Source of the DNA: Scilla litardierei
Lineage: Eukaryota > Streptophyta > Magnoliopsida > Asparagales > Asparagaceae
Direction of reading: 5' to 3'
DNA: 64,000 nt
NCBI GenBank assembly: GCA_030789695.1
Contig: CM061136.1
Coordinates: 130,114,648 to 130,178,647, forward strand
Both the position numbers and the translations under genes were made by a program. The notes beneath the pieces were generated by a model. The model searched no databases, was not told the DNA's origin, and saw nothing but the letters and a program-made list of their open reading frames with translations. Every line of letters starts with the position of its first letter. Position 1 is the stretch's first letter. Below, piece after piece: positions 1 through 11,420 of this stretch.

Positions 1-1240
1 AGTAGCCAGCAAGTCCCAAGAAACTCCGAATTTCGATCACCATTCGGGGGACTGGCCAGTTTTGAACAAAGGCTACTTTTCAGGATCGACAGCGATCCCT
101 TCTCCGAACACCATGTGGCCTAGAAACGCCACCTCGTTCAGCCAGAACTCGCACTAGCTAAGTTTGGCATAAAGCTGGTGTCTTCTCATGGTCTCGAGAA
201 CCTTCCTGATATGTTCTGCATGCTCTACTGCATCCTTCGAGCAGATGAGAATGTCGTCGATGTACACTACTACGAACTTGTCTAAGTATTCATACAATAC
301 TTGGTCCATGAGACTCATAAATACCGCGGGTGCATTGGTCACACCAAACGACATTACTAAGAACTCATAATGTCCGTATCTGGTCCTGAATGCAGTCTTG
401 GAAACATCTTCATCTTTCACCGTCACTTGATGGTACCCTGTCCTCAGATCCATCTTCGAGTAGACGCTTGACCCACCGAGCTGGTCGAAAAGATCGTCGA
501 TGCGCGGTAGAGGGTACTTGTTCTTCACGGTGACTTTGTTCAGCTCGCGGTAGTCAACACACATACGTAGGGATCCGTCTTTCTTCTTCACTAGCAATAT
601 AGGAGATCCCCAGGGAGATACACTGGGTCGTATCCATTCCTTCTTCAGTAGCTCATCAAGTGGGGCCCGTAATTCTTCTAGCTCAGATGGTGCTAAACGA
701 TATGGTCCTTTGGACATCGGCTGGGCTCCTGGCATTAGTTCGATGGCAAATTTGAGGGTGCGATTCGGAGGCAAACCGGTAAGGTCGTCTGGAAACACAT
801 CGATGAAATCTCGAACCACCTCTGGTATTTCAGGCTCAACTTCCAGTGCGGCTGCTACTGCTTCAGTCAACCTGGCTTTGTATTTCACTGGACCTACAGA
901 TTTGCTTCCACTAATGAACTCGAACTTTGGATGATCAGGAATATCGAAGGCTACCCTCCTTTGACAATAGTCAATAGTGGCATGGAAAGTTCCCAACCAA
1001 TCCATCCCGAATACAACATCAAAGTTCGGGATATCTAACATCATGAAGTCCGTGAATAACGCTTGTCCACAAATCACCACGGGACATTGAGAATACCCAT
1101 TGGTCGCCTTTATCACTCCGCCACCCGTGTTGATGTTCTAACAGGTGTTAAAGTTTTGACAGGAACGGTGTGGGTGCGAATGAATCGACTCGACAGGAAG
1201 CAGTGTGATGCTCCCGAGTCGAACAAGGAGAGGGCGGGTT
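1..1240 (-). pseudogene. Ty3/gypsy protease-reverse transcriptase fragment
   Basis: This is part of a gypsy polyprotein that runs off the left edge. Reading the minus strand, an aspartic protease active site (D-S-G-A-S) lies at about 1209-1220. A stop follows at 1113-1115, where the reading continues in another frame. The downstream open frame (1116 to 154) carries the end of the protease (VFGMDWL) and the reverse transcriptase: the [14 protein letters not shown] block, the DYRELN block, and the YIDD catalytic box near 265-276. RNase H and integrase would lie outside the window. The frameshift between protease halves and the lost N-terminal frame make it a pseudogene. It belongs with the gag remnant and 5' LTR to its right. 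Domain identity is certain; the Tekay/Del-like lineage is inferred from the long LTR and its ends. Confidence 0.93.
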
Positions 1241-2513
1241 TCCTAGCTACTAGCACGACACCTAGGTTATAAACACTAATCTAAGCAACCAATGCTAATG
1301 AAAGAAATGATACACTAACTATGCTAGAAATATACATGTGATCATTTGACCGGTAGCCTCAGCCTCTTCGACGGTCATGGTGTAAGCCTCGCATTTCAGT
1401 GGTGGCTGCTGCCTTGCTTGCTGAAACATCCTCTGCTGTGGATGTAGAGGTGGACGCTGTGGAGCGTTTCCAGTCGGGGTAGCACTGGGAGCTGGGGCTG
1501 GAGCACATGGCTTATGATATAGGCAATTCCTAGCCATGAGTCCTGACTCTCCACAAACCAGACAAAGTCCTAAAAATCCTCAACACTCAGATTTGATGAG
1601 TCAAGGCTTCCCACAAAAGTGGCAGACCGGGAGGGCCTGCTGTTGTTGTCCTGGCCACTTAAACTGAGTCTGTTGAATAGGGCGGTGCATCTGTGGCCGT
1701 TTGCTTAGCCCAGCATGGGTCGGTGGGGGCCTCGCAGATGCTGCCAGCCTAAGCTCTTCATTCCCTTCCTCTTCGACCATCTCATGGTTACGAGCAATGG
1801 TCAAAACTGCAGTATGTGTGGTCAGACTAGCAGTGACCATCTTCCTCTGAATCTCAATGTTGAGCCCTTGCTGGAACTGCTGGGCTCAAGTCAATGCATT
1901 TGTAACCATCTCTGGGGTAAACCTGCTGAGCCTGGAGAACTCAGCGTCATACTGATCAACAGTCATCGAACCCTGCTTCAGGTTGATGAACTTCTTCATC
2001 ATCATGATCATAGCCTATGGGGGAAAGTACTTAGCATTGAAGGTACTGGTGAAGACATCCCACAAAATCGGCAATCCCAAGTGGTCTTCTACTGCCGGCC
2101 ACCAGTCTTGAGCACCATCAGTCAATTAACTCTTGGCGGTAGCCACCCAAGATTCTTCTTGAATCTAAGATGCCCTCAGATCATCAGTGATGCTCCTGAG
2201 CCATTCTTCCGCCTGAAGATGGTTCTCAGTCCCTGCGAAGGTGTTCAGGCTCATCCCTCAAAAGTGATAAGCACTTGGGTCGCCTTTCTGCTCTCTAAGC
2301 AAAGCCTGTCACAAAGCCTGTCCAAGCTGCTGATGAAGGGCATACATGCCCCCGCATGCAATCTTCTGCAGACAATTATGCAGTCGGAAATGTCGTCGCG
2401 TCTGGACCGTTGTTGGGTCCATTACCAGCATTATTCTGGTTAGGACCCCCATTCAGGTGATTGATCTCGAATGCAAAAGTACTATCCTCACTTCCTGAAG
2501 TGTTCCTTTCCAT
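1241..2513 (-). pseudogene. Ty3/gypsy gag remnant
   Basis: The minus strand opens with an ATG at 2513-2511, about 100 bases inside the element. Frames then show a capsid-like stretch with a retrotransposon-gag signature (AEEWLRSI-like, near 2190-2215) and a Gln/Pro-rich tail. At 1610-1625 a partial zinc knuckle, C-x2-C-G-K-P, is cut by a stop. At least three stops and several frame changes break the reading, so no gag could be made. It lies directly upstream of the protease-RT fragment, the usual gag-pro-pol order. Position, composition and the residual knuckle support the call; the exact capsid boundaries cannot be read. Confidence 0.8.
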
Positions 2514-2610
2514 TGCTTACCTGTATTTCATAAGGTTTGATCAGTTCCATTGAGTATTTTATACGGCATATTCTGACCTTTCTGTACTATTCATGTGGTA
2601 TTTAGCACGG

Positions 2611-2628
2611 ACCTGCATTGGCCACCAA
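2611..2628 (-). other. Primer-binding-site region of the left gypsy element
   Basis: Two bases inside the 5' LTR, the minus strand reads TTGGTGGCCAATGC. It starts with the TGG expected of a tRNA 3' end. The rest differs from the common initiator-Met site (TGGTATCAGAGC), so it is either degenerate or uses another tRNA. Confidence 0.5.
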
Positions 2629-2630
2629 AC

Positions 2631-3984
2631 TGTAACGACCCTCTTTCGGGCCCCATTACTATTTGGAACATGCGCAAGTCCTACTAGGCACCAATGAAGT
2701 CAATACAGGCTCTGTTGCAAAAATACGCCAAATACTCATACATGAAAATGGTAAACAACCTTATTACAAACCAGTAGCGTATAGGAAAGTACTGACAACT
2801 GAGAATAAATAATACACCAAGCCACTCTGAAAACAATAAAGTAACTCTCTCACACTCACTCTCAATACCCAGCGTCCTGCTGGTCAAACTCAACAGCAAA
2901 CTCAGCGTCTGCAGTCTCTGGTGTAAGCTCTTCAACCTGTGAGAAATCTGGCAGGTCCACCACAAAGAGAAGGGTTGCCGGGATCAGACGTAACTCAAAG
3001 TATCTCTAAGCATGGATATTAATACAATGTGTAAGCATGGCAATCTAAAGAGAAGAGAAGCAAAGTGCGAACAATAATGGTAAGGAAATAGAGCAAAAAT
3101 GTAACTATGCAGTTTTACAAATATCAGCAATTTCCAGCAATTAAATGTACATTATTAAAAGTGACCATGTTACGAGAGTCTAACTATGCCGAACCTAGAT
3201 CGTGACTTATAATGCGGGGTACAGTGAGCAACCAAGAGTCCATCTCTCTACCATGGGTGTTACCTGGGTGAACTGTGCTATGAATACTGTTCAAGAATCT
3301 GTGATCTGTGAATTTTTCACCGGCTACTGTGATGGGTTGCTAGAACCCGCATGGTGACAACCAAGCCTGGACTAGTCGCCCCCGCACTCTCGCTATTATA
3401 AGTTACCCCAAACCCATCGTCTGAGGTGTTACCGCATTTGCAATTTAGGAATCATTTATCTAAAGATAAACATTTTTACGATACTATTCAAACGATCAAG
3501 CTTCCACGATACTGTGCAGTCTTTTAATCTAGATTTACACATTATCTAGATTTACGCAATTTACAGTACTAGCATGTAGTCTTTAGCGATACTGTGCATA
3601 TTGTGAAGATTAGTTAACTATTCAAACGATCAATTGCTAATGAAAGGAAACTAACTTTAGCATGCATTTGTTTTTGTTATAAAATCCATAGCAAGAATAC
3701 GAAGAGTTGCCGATTCGCCTTGTAGTGAAAGGCGCGTTTTGATTAGCGGTAGGGATACCTGATTTCACAGGTGTTCAAAATGAGTTAGCTACACAACTAA
3801 TAATAATAATAACATCTAACTTACTATTTTATAACTAATATAGGTTTATAAAATATTAACTTATAAGATAACTTATAAAATGACTTTATATAATAATTTT
3901 TATTAAAAAATTATATTAATAACTTAAACCTAACTTAACTTAAACTTAACTTTATAAAAAACATTATAACCTAACTCTTACCTG

Positions 3985-4045
<61 letters not shown>

Positions 4046-4849
4046 ACCTGTCTTTTTTCTCTATTTTTTGCTGCAGAGAGCGCATGGCAGCTATGGGCGG
4101 CAGCCAGGAGGCTGGGCGCACGGCGGCTGGGTGCACGGCGGTTTAGAGGTGGGCGGCGGCCTGTGCAGCGGCGGCGACGCGTGCAAGGGCTGGGCGCAGT
4201 AGCTAGGGCGTACGGCAAGAGGGCAGGCGGCGGCCTAGGAGGTGGGGCACAGGCGGCGTGCGTGGCAAAGGCTAGGAGGAGGGAGAAGGGGGAAGGAAAG
4301 GAGGGGATTTTGATGATGTTGATGTGGTAGAGTTGATTCCCAATTCAAATTTCAATTCTTCACCCTCAATTTCTGATTTGGTTGTCTGATTTGGGATTAA
4401 GAAATTTTGGGTTAGATTGATTTTTGGGTTGATTTGTTTGCTGGTCGGTTGAAAGAGGGGGATGATATCAGATTGATTGAGAGAAGAACAGGATGGGGAT
4501 TTGTACTACCTCCTTCCAAAAAAGAGGAGGGTGGCTATAATGCAGGGGGAACATACGGTTAAGGGTGCCATGTGAGAGAGGGTCTGTGCTGAAATTGAAG
4601 AGGGGGAGAGGGTTGTTGCCGACAGATGGAAGGGAGAGCTATCGACACTATTGGTTAGGGGATTAATTAGGTTAGGTTAATTAGCTTAAGGGTAATAGTA
4701 ATTTAGGCTATGGCGAATGTAAAAATAAGAGCGCACTCGCATCGACTCGTTGAGATAGAACTCACGGACGAAATAAAAATACTCGGACTACTGAAAATAA
4801 AATACGGTCACACCACAATCAAACAGGCCTAAAAATACTGGTCATTACA
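2631..4849 (-). repeat. 5' LTR of the left gypsy element
   Basis: The 2,219-bp segment is bounded by the imperfect inverted ends TGTAACGACC (2631-2640) and GGTCATTACA (4840-4849). The primer-site region and then gag follow on its left, so this is the 5' LTR of a minus-strand element. Its length fits the long LTRs of Tekay/Del-like chromoviruses. It contains a pure TC microsatellite and a GC-rich segment (4080-4290). The partner LTR is outside the window, so the target duplication cannot be checked. Confidence 0.8.
3986..4044. repeat. (TC)n microsatellite
   Basis: About 58 bases of uninterrupted TC dinucleotide lie inside the gypsy LTR. On the minus strand they translate as an Arg-Glu run, which creates a spurious open frame. 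Such a pure array is probably length-polymorphic. Confidence 0.97.
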
Positions 4850-5144
4850 CTCGCCGAAGAAAGTTTCACTTGAGTATGATCCGCGTCAAAGACTTTGGAT
4901 CTAATCCGACCTCCTCGTCATCTTGCTAGGACTCAAACGAAGGAACGGAAGAATTAAAGGAGGAGAGAATAATTTTTGTTTCGGATCGAGCGTGCTCAAA
5001 ACTTTTCGGAGCTACTCGAATCGGAGACTTGGTGCAAATTTTCCAAGGGGGGTTGGCCCCTATTTATATAAGAAACCGGCCCCCTTCCTCATCTCACGAG
5101 CAATGTGAGACTAACGAGATATAGAGAGAAATAATTAAATTAGT
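4850..5144. other. Unassigned segment with a TATA-like box
   Basis: This sequence lies between the gypsy LTR and the truncated copia element. It has a good TATA box on the plus strand (TATTTATATAAG, about 5060-5071) followed by a C-rich stretch. It could be a remnant of an LTR promoter or host sequence. No protein similarity was recognised in it. Confidence 0.4.
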
Positions 5145-5942
5145 TTGCTTTACACTAAGGGCAAAATAATTAGGTCTGAACATGGAATTTCTTTGAATCA
5201 ATCTTATTACATTGATAAGATTTTAACGAAATATAAATATTTTGATTGTAAACCAGCATGTACTCCATATGATCCTAGTGTTAAATTGTTCAAGAACACC
5301 AGCGACGGTGTTAGACAAACTGAGTATGCGAGCATTATTGGCAGTCTTCGATATGCTGCTGATTGCACTAGGCCTGATATAGCTTATGCTGTAGGATTAC
5401 TGTGCAAGTTTACTAGCAGACCTAGTATTGAGCATTGGCATGCTATTGAGAGAGTCATGAGCTACCTCAAAAGGACCATGAATCTCGGATTACATTATCA
5501 AGAGTTTCCCGCTGTCCTTGAAGGATACAGCGATGCTGATTGGAACACCCTTTCAGATGACTCCAAGGCAACTAGTGGCTATATTTTTAGTATAGCTGGG
5601 GGAGCTGTTTCTTGGAAATCCAAGAAACAGACTATCTTAGCTCAATCCACCATGGAGTCTGAGATGATTGCATTAGCTTCAGCTAGTGAAGAAGCAGGTT
5701 GGCTAAGAAACCTGTTATCAGAACATCCTTTATGGGAAAGACCGATTCCAGCCGTCCTGATCTATTGTGATAGTACTGCAGGTATTGCAAAGATTCAGAA
5801 CCGTTATTATAACGGAAAAAGGCGACAAATACGTCGCAAGCATAGCACTATTAGAGAGTATATGACCTCTGGAGCTGTGAGAGTGGATCATGTATGTACT
5901 GATGATAATTTAGCTGATCCTTTGACGAAAGGATTAGCTTGA
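5145..5942 (+). pseudogene. Ty1/copia RT end and RNase H (5'-truncated)
   Basis: This is a 265-residue open frame covering the C-terminal end of a copia reverse transcriptase and its RNase H. Recognisable blocks in order are the YYIDKIL and DCKP region of late RT; the YASIIGSLRY and TRPDIAYAVG blocks; the RNase H catalytic region SDADW; then the SWKSKKQ and STMESE blocks; and the terminal DNLADPLTKGL motif. Gag, protease, integrase and the RT catalytic box are missing upstream, so the element was truncated at its left side. The 3' untranslated region, polypurine tract and LTR follow directly. The surviving frame is open, but it is only a fragment of a polyprotein of about 1,300 residues. Confidence 0.92.
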
Positions 5943-6554
5943 GAAAAGGTTTTTAAAACCTCAAAAGGAAAGAGACGCATTCCCATAGAATGATGAGTCA
6001 CTTGTGAAGGAACCCCAACCTATAGACCGGAGATCCCGAGAAATAGGTTCAAAGGGTAATAACAAATCATGAAGTGATATGTGAAGAATCATGCTATCAT
6101 AATTTTTTAGTCCTATTCCATAGAAATTGATTTTAAGCATGATATCCTGAAGCGATAGAAGGATGAGTTATTTTAACTCTTAATGAAATCTATACTCTAT
6201 GTGGAGTGGGGTACCTAGCTACAGGAGTACCCTTGACAGACTCACCTATGTGAACGTGGAAGTGTGGCCGCTTCCTATGGAATTTTGGGCAAATTCTCTA
6301 GAGCGTTCACTATACTGGGATAGACGTTCATGGCCGAAAAGCACGGGCTTTGAACAACACCTTGATAAGGTTGTGTGTGTGATGATGTTAGAAATAGAGT
6401 TCAAAACTACAAGTCACTCTAGTAAAATCTAAATAATCGACATTAAGTAAAGGTTCAAGTCGTTAGACACCTTTATGCACAGTCTTATATTAAACTAAAC
6501 TGCTCGATGAAAAAATGGATTTTGTTTTATTTTTAAAAAATTCAAGTTGGGGAT
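5943..6554 (+). other. Copia 3' untranslated region with polypurine tract
   Basis: Sequence between the RNase H stop and the 3' LTR. It ends in the purine-rich AAGTTGGGGAT at about 6544-6554, which directly abuts the LTR start TGTTGG. This is the normal plus-strand priming site for copia elements. Confidence 0.75.
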
Positions 6555-7391
6555 TGTTGGGTTTATTTGAATTTTTCAAATGAATTTGTTCTCTTTTGGT
6601 TTTCCCTCCAAAAAAAGTTTAGTCACACATTACTTGGAAATAAAACTTTGGAGGAGTATATAAGGCTTTTGATTAGCCTTGGGGGTGTGCCCCAAGGGGT
6701 ACGACTCTTTTGTAAAGGGGAGAAGACTTACATGAACTTGAGTCCAACACGCGCGCGCCGCCGCTGTCGCCCGCCGGCCGTGACGTGTCGTGCGTGCACG
6801 CACGCGGTGATTATCTTTTTGGATAAAATAATTAGTATGAATAATTATTTTTGAAACTGAATTTCAAATTTCAAACGTTTCCATTATTAACGTTTCAAAA
6901 TTCAAACGTTTTCATTAATGTTCAGATCCAAAATTTACTCACCATTTATTTCTCAGATCCAGAATTTTCTCTCCATTAACGTGTCTTTACAGCTTCTTCT
7001 CGTTATAATTTTCCTTATAAAATCTGTGCGTGTTTCCATTTTTTATACAGTGCGAACAAACTTTTCTTCACAGTTCGAAAAATTTTGATTGCCCTCTTCT
7101 CTGTTTTTTCCCTTAACGCAAATTTCTTTCCTCCAAAATTTCCATGTACGATTCCGAGCAGTTCATCTTTGTTGGGTGGTGCTGGTTCTTACTGATCACC
7201 TTCCAGTGCAGAGGTGGTCATTGACAGAGGTGATTCTGGGCTGTTTTATCCTGGGGACGGCGGGGTTGTACACTGCTTGCACAAACTTGGGCAGAGCCGC
7301 GAAACGTCTTAAAGAGAACGACCTCGTCCGCGACTCAGCCCATCTCATTTGGTAACGTCGTTCTTGTTCCTTTTCGGTATCTGCAGCAACA
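6555..7391 (+). repeat. 3' LTR of the truncated copia element
   Basis: The 837-bp segment begins TGTTGGG directly after the polypurine tract and ends CAGCAACA, giving the short inverted ends TGTTG and CAACA. A TATA box (TATATAAGG, about 6657-6665) lies near its start. A CG-rich island occurs at 6750-6800. The right end is assigned from the inverted ends only, because the 5' copy is missing. Confidence 0.65.
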
Positions 7392-8363
7392 AATGATCTT
7401 ATTAATGAAAGGAAGTATTAATGAAATTTCATGAAGATGGACCCAGATGAAGCGCTGTCAACCACAACATTAGCTTATTTTGAAAACGGGAACATATGGC
7501 TAGCTCCTAACTAAACTCTTTGCTTGTATGGATAAGGTTGATCTTACTGAATAATCGTAGAGGTACTGAGAGGTTGTAGTTTAAGGATATTGGTGTTCTA
7601 ACACAAACTTACAAGCTATCCAAATATTTTGAGTGTGGTAAATTAATCTTCATTTTTCACAAGGTAGCCTCTGAACGGTGGAAGAAAGCTCAGTGATGGG
7701 AGGAGGTAGTGTTGAGACATCGAGATGGGGCAGGGGTAGAGGTACAGAGAGCTGGTCATAGGAGAAAGGCAGCCCGAGCTGCTGACAGCTAGCGATGGCA
7801 CCTGCATATGTGGGAGTGAGAGGGCAGATGAGGTTGTCGGGCCGAGCAAGTTAGAGTTTGATTTTAACAGCAGAAGTGGCGTGCACGAAAGGATCGGAGC
7901 CCTTTCGTTTGATGAGTGGGAGTTTGCAAGCGAGAGAAGATTAGTCCGAAAGAGAGAGGGAAAGAGATGTGATAATAACTACCCCATTGTAATTTCTGTT
8001 TTTAGAGAGAGGTGGGCCTTTTCTGCAAAATTTCTAGCCTCAGAGATGACCTCCTTTTAATGAGTAGATCGAAGGCCCGGACTAGGCTATATCATTATAT
8101 GGGACTATTTTTAGAAAAAGCCAAAAATTAAAAATAAATAAGGAAATTGACCGGAAAAATAATAATTAGCAAAACCGGCCAATTATGGCCACGTCGGCTC
8201 CTGGGAAAAGACTGGATGCTGGCGAGGCCCGTTTCTTTTTTGCCGCAATTGCCAATTGCGGCCAAATCGTTTGGCCGCGGTTTGCAGCCACTGTATTTTT
8301 GCAAGAGCCCCGGTTTTTGAAAGTCCTATGTTAAATTAATGTGTAAGCCTACTAACATGTATT
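7392..8363. other. Intergenic sequence with a dispersed repeat fragment
   Basis: No supported gene. Part of it (about 7790-8100) resembles 55795-56010: both have a CATATGTG-containing start, a block GGGCCGAGCA, and a block like AAGGCCCGGACTAGGC. This marks an uncharacterised dispersed repeat. The segment 8160-8320 is rich in CCGG and GGCC, with local inverted repeats (GCCGCAATTGCCAATTGCGGC). Confidence 0.5.
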
Positions 8364-8435
8364 GGCGATTGGTACAATGGTCATAGATCCCCTTTGTATA
8401 CGGGGGCGGCTTCAGTTCAATTCACGGAATACACA
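8364..8435 (+). pseudogene. tRNA-Pro-like relic 1
   Basis: The 72-base stretch aligns end to end with nuclear tRNA-Pro(UGG). It has a D-arm-like GGTACAATGGT, an anticodon-loop-like CTTTGTAT, a T loop GTTCAATTC and an acceptor-like GGAATAC. The anticodon region is changed and stem pairing is incomplete, so it is not a working tRNA. It may be the head of a tRNA-derived SINE or a decayed tRNA gene. It lies about 150 bases upstream of a second, better copy. Confidence 0.5.
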
Positions 8436-8512
8436 TGTTTCTCTTTTTGATTTGGAAAATTAATATAAAAGGTAAATATATGTTTAGATAATTCATGAGT
8501 GGATTCATATAG

Positions 8513-8583
8513 GTGCATTTTGTCTAGTGATATGCTTCCACTTTGGGTGTGAGTGGTCCCGGGTTCAAACCTTGATATACCGC
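8513..8583 (+). pseudogene. tRNA-Pro-like relic 2
   Basis: About 71 bases follow the tRNA-Pro(UGG) pattern. TTGTCTAGTGATATGCTT covers the A box and D arm. ACTTTGGGTGTGAG is an intact anticodon arm with TGG in the loop. CCCGGGTTCAAACC carries the B box. The acceptor stem (GTGCATT against TATACC) and the T stem no longer pair properly, so it is a pseudogene or a SINE head. The preserved A and B boxes could still bind TFIIIC; that is inference. Confidence 0.65.
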
Positions 8584-8781
8584 TTTTTTCTTATAAACAT
8601 TTTAATGTAAATTTATTTTAATATAATTATTTTATATTGATTCCTATATTTATTTTAATTTAATCTATATATATTTAAATACAATGTATAGTTATTTTAA
8701 TTTACATTTTCTTATATAGACTTCTCCTTATTCTTTGTTTCAATTGTTTCACATGCCTTCCACTTACAATTAAACATATAT
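8584..8781. other. AT-rich spacer
   Basis: Strongly AT-rich sequence between the tRNA-like relic and the Ale-type LTR. No gene or recognisable element was seen. Confidence 0.6.
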
Positions 8782-8913
8782 TGTTGTAAATAGATAAAAT
8801 GGTGTGAATAGATAAGAGTGTATCAATTAGAGAGATTGTATCTCATCCATGTATGTACTCTCCCATCTCTTATAAATAAAGGTATGAGATATCCTCCAGA
8901 AAGCTACGCTTCA
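8782..8913 (+). repeat. 5' LTR of Ale-type copia element
   Basis: This short LTR of 132 bp starts TGTTGTAAATAG and ends TACGCTTCA. It has a TATA box (CTTATAAATAAAGG, about 8870-8883). It is followed at once by the sequence characteristic of Ale/Retrofit copia elements (see the next entry). Short LTRs are usual for this lineage. The partner LTR is not visible in the window. Confidence 0.8.
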
Positions 8914-8931
8914 TAACACGTTATCAGCACG
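8914..8931 (+). other. Ale-type primer-binding site
   Basis: TAACACGTTATCAGCACG follows directly after the LTR. This is the conserved post-LTR sequence seen in many plant Ale/Retrofit-like copia elements, and it fixes the LTR end and the plus-strand orientation. Confidence 0.8.
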
Positions 8932-9164
8932 TTCTACCAACCGGAGTGAGAGAGAGATTGGATCGTTGCAGAAGCTTTGGCGGACAACGGAGGATCAAAA
9001 GATCGTAGCCACTCGGACGTTGATGAACCAGATCCAAACCTCGCGTAGGCATCTCAACCGTCGCTAGATCTGAAGGGCGGATCTAGGGTATTTTTACAAA
9101 TTAAAAATCTTATTTTAAAAAAAAATCATGATCATGATACATACAACTTTGATCTCATAAGTAA
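8932..9164 (+). other. Ale-type copia leader, left part
   Basis: Untranslated leader between the primer site and element A. Its last five bases (AGTAA, 9160-9164) nearly match AGTAC at 16578-16582 on the other side, the likely target duplication of element A. Confidence 0.65.
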
Positions 9165-10156
9165 TGTTTCAGAGTGTTTTCTCACTACAGAAGCGTTGAC
9201 CGTGGACTGCCCGGTCAACGTGGTCAAGGGGCCGATTTGGGTCCCTTGGGTGCGTCGAGCACGTGCAGACGCGACGCGAATCGGAGATGCAGTCGACGCA
9301 GAGCACGTCAGCTGGGCCGGGTCTAGATCCTCGGCCTCAAGGGGGCTGAGGGGAAGCCTCGGCCCGGTGTGAGATGCTCGGCCTCGGACGATCGGACGAC
9401 GAGGGGAATCCTCGGCGCCTGGGCTGGATGCACGACCGATGCGGAGCTGAGGGGGAGCCTCGGCTCGGATGGATGCGCTCGGCCTCGGTCGGTCGGACGA
9501 CGAGGGGTAGCCTCGGTCGTTTCGCTTGATGCGCGGCCGGCATGGAGCGGAGGGGAAGCCTCTGCTCGTGGATCTAACGTCTTCATGAACAGACGAGAAC
9601 ACTCGTCAGGGAGGCCGGACCTTGGTTCCGGCCAAATCCCCTCCGATGCCTAAGTCAGATGACAATCTGAAAGAGGAGGCTCGGCGGGGACGGTTCGACT
9701 CGAGAGGAGATCGGAACAACGTCCTCCAGCGCGAGCAGGGGGAAGGAGATGAAATGGGGGAACTAGGTCGTTGACGGAGTACCTTAGGTTTTGTTACCTG
9801 AGATGCCGTCCTCTTTTCAGTCGTCCTCCTAGTCCTTTTATAGGCCTCTCGTCGCGACCCCCTATGACTCACGTCCTTCGCCCGCCCCCAATCGTGCCCC
9901 CTCAATCCGCCTCCCCGTCGCCGCTCCCCGCGCCATGCCAGCACCTCCCCATAACGGCCATTAAGTGGCAGCGGGCCTGGGGGAACGGTTATCGCTGGAG
10001 TGGGCGAGTGACTCGTGCGTTTCTGGGATCGGGTCGGATCGATGTTCGGGGTCTTCTTATGGGTTTCGTTGGGTGGGCTTGGGCCCCCCACGATTTCGCG
10101 TTGTAGGCTGCGCCTTTGGGCCCGTGCTGTTGGGCCTCCGCAAAATAGACGTATCA
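9165..10156 (-). repeat. 3' LTR of element A
   Basis: 992 bp from TGTTTCAG to GACGTATCA, matching 15584-16577 along its length. On the minus strand it has a TATA box (TATAAAAGG, about 9836-9844). It also carries the motif CTTAGGCATCGGAGGGG near 9640-9656, shared with the other Tat-type LTRs here. Confidence 0.95.
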
Positions 10157-10172
10157 ATTGCCCCCATCGGTG
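10157..10172 (-). other. Polypurine tract of element A
   Basis: Next to the 3' LTR the minus strand reads CGATGGGGGCAAT. This is a purine-rich plus-strand primer, and it confirms the minus orientation of element A. Confidence 0.7.
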
Positions 10173-10369
10173 GGGTCGATTGGCCTTGGCCGGTTCGGCT
10201 CGACCGATGTGACTCCTGGGGTTCCGATTGGCGTGTCAGTCGAGGCGCGGTCATAAATGAAGGTCATGATGAGGCGGATCGATAGGACTTCCCTTTGCGC
10301 CGATTTCGAAACGCCGCCGGCCCTTTGAGGCTTGCCACGCGTTCCTGTCAGGCGTTTTGAATTCGCCCC

Positions 10370-10529
10370 TGGGTCTTGTATATAAGTACACCGGCTGCTT
10401 TGATCCCAACTTCTTCCTCGCTCTTCTCTCTGTTCCGGGGCTTTCCATAAACTCGGAGTCTTCCGCCGCCTTTGTTCTCTTGCCTTCTCCAAATAAACAA
10501 AAAGGTAACTCCTTTCCCATTCGCGTATT
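10370..10529 (+). promoter_or_regulatory. Putative promoter and 5' UTR of the antisense gene in element A
   Basis: A plant-style TATA box (TATATAAG, 10379-10386) lies on the plus strand, opposite to the element's own transcription. A pyrimidine-rich region (about 10405-10500) follows, and then the ATG at 10530. Element B has the same arrangement, with TATAAG at 20539-20544 ahead of its ATG at 20614. The repeat of this layout in a diverged copy supports a real promoter; no transcript evidence is available here. Confidence 0.6.
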
Positions 10530-11357
10530 ATGGCTGCTCTTAGGATATGTGGCTCTGGCCAAGGGGCGAGGGATCCTCCTGAGCCCAGGCGTGGCGGGCC
10601 CCGATTTGTGGGATCCGGTTCCCCCTCGGGGAGCCGTTCCCTCCGAGACAAAGGGAAGGGGAAGCTCTTCCCAGACTACGCTGGCGACGATATGGCGCCG
10701 GTTGCCGCGCGGCTTAATGTACCCCCGGTTATCCTCAGAACGCCGTCGAGGACTCCTTTTCTGGCGACTGCGGAGATTCGGGGAAGGTACCTCTGTCACC
10801 CGTATGATGTTCGAGTCCCTTTCATCGACGAGCGGATCTGTCTTCCGAGGAGAAACAAAGTCGGTGTTTACGTCGAGATGTTCCGTCTGGGTCTTCGTTT
10901 CCCGCTCCATCCCTTCTTTATCCAAGTAATGGAGTACCTCATGGTGTCCCTTTGCCAGTTTACCCCCTGTTCGGTTGCGGTTCTGACAGGCTTTGTGATG
11001 CTCTGCTGCACTCGCGGTCTGGAGCCATCTCTCCCCATCCTCTTCTATTTTTATCAGATCCAGACGGTCGGTCTAGGGTCATGGCTACACCTCCGAGCCC
11101 GCGGGGGGGAGGGAATGCCTGATCGGGCTACCCCACTGGGCGGGGGATTGGAGCTCGGGTTATGTCTTCGTAGTATTCCTTGAGGATGCTCAGATTTTGA
11201 CAGGTTGGGGGTGGGTCAGGTCGGCCTGGCCGAACGCTAACCCTCTCCGAGGCTGATCAGGCGGCCGTCGCGCTGCTGTCGGCCCTCCCCTTGGAGGCGA
11301 AGTCTATCTGGCCTTTGCTGGACGACCTACTCCCGAAGGCCGTCTTGTGGTCTCCGG
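10530..11357 (+). pseudogene. Antisense gene of element A, exon 1 (PF04195-like domain)
   Basis: The open frame (217 residues to 11183) contains GVYVEMFRLGLRFPLHPFF and a following TGFVML block. These match the domain annotated in plants as putative gypsy-type transposon (Pfam PF04195, Transposase_28). The name is historical; no transposase activity is known. The frame closes at 11183. The rest of exon 1, up to a possible donor at 11358 (CCGG/GTAGGC), reads only with frame changes, so this copy is probably damaged. It lies on the strand opposite gag, near the 3' end of the element, as accessory ORFs often do in Tat-lineage elements. Function unknown. A homologous exon is present in element B. 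Confidence 0.7.
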
Positions 11358-11420
11358 GTAGGCCGCTTTTCTAGTCCTGGATTGCCCCGTGGCTTACCCT
11401 GATTTTGGTTTCGCTTGCAG

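Noticed and set aside
3964..4218. Open frame with a long Arg-Glu run
   Set aside because: It is the translation of the TC microsatellite inside the gypsy LTR, with no other coding evidence.
7643..7849. Minus-strand ORF of 68 residues
   Set aside because: No recognisable domain; it overlaps a dispersed repeat fragment.
8513..8583. Functional tRNA-Pro gene
   Set aside because: Acceptor and T stems do not pair, so it cannot fold as a normal tRNA.
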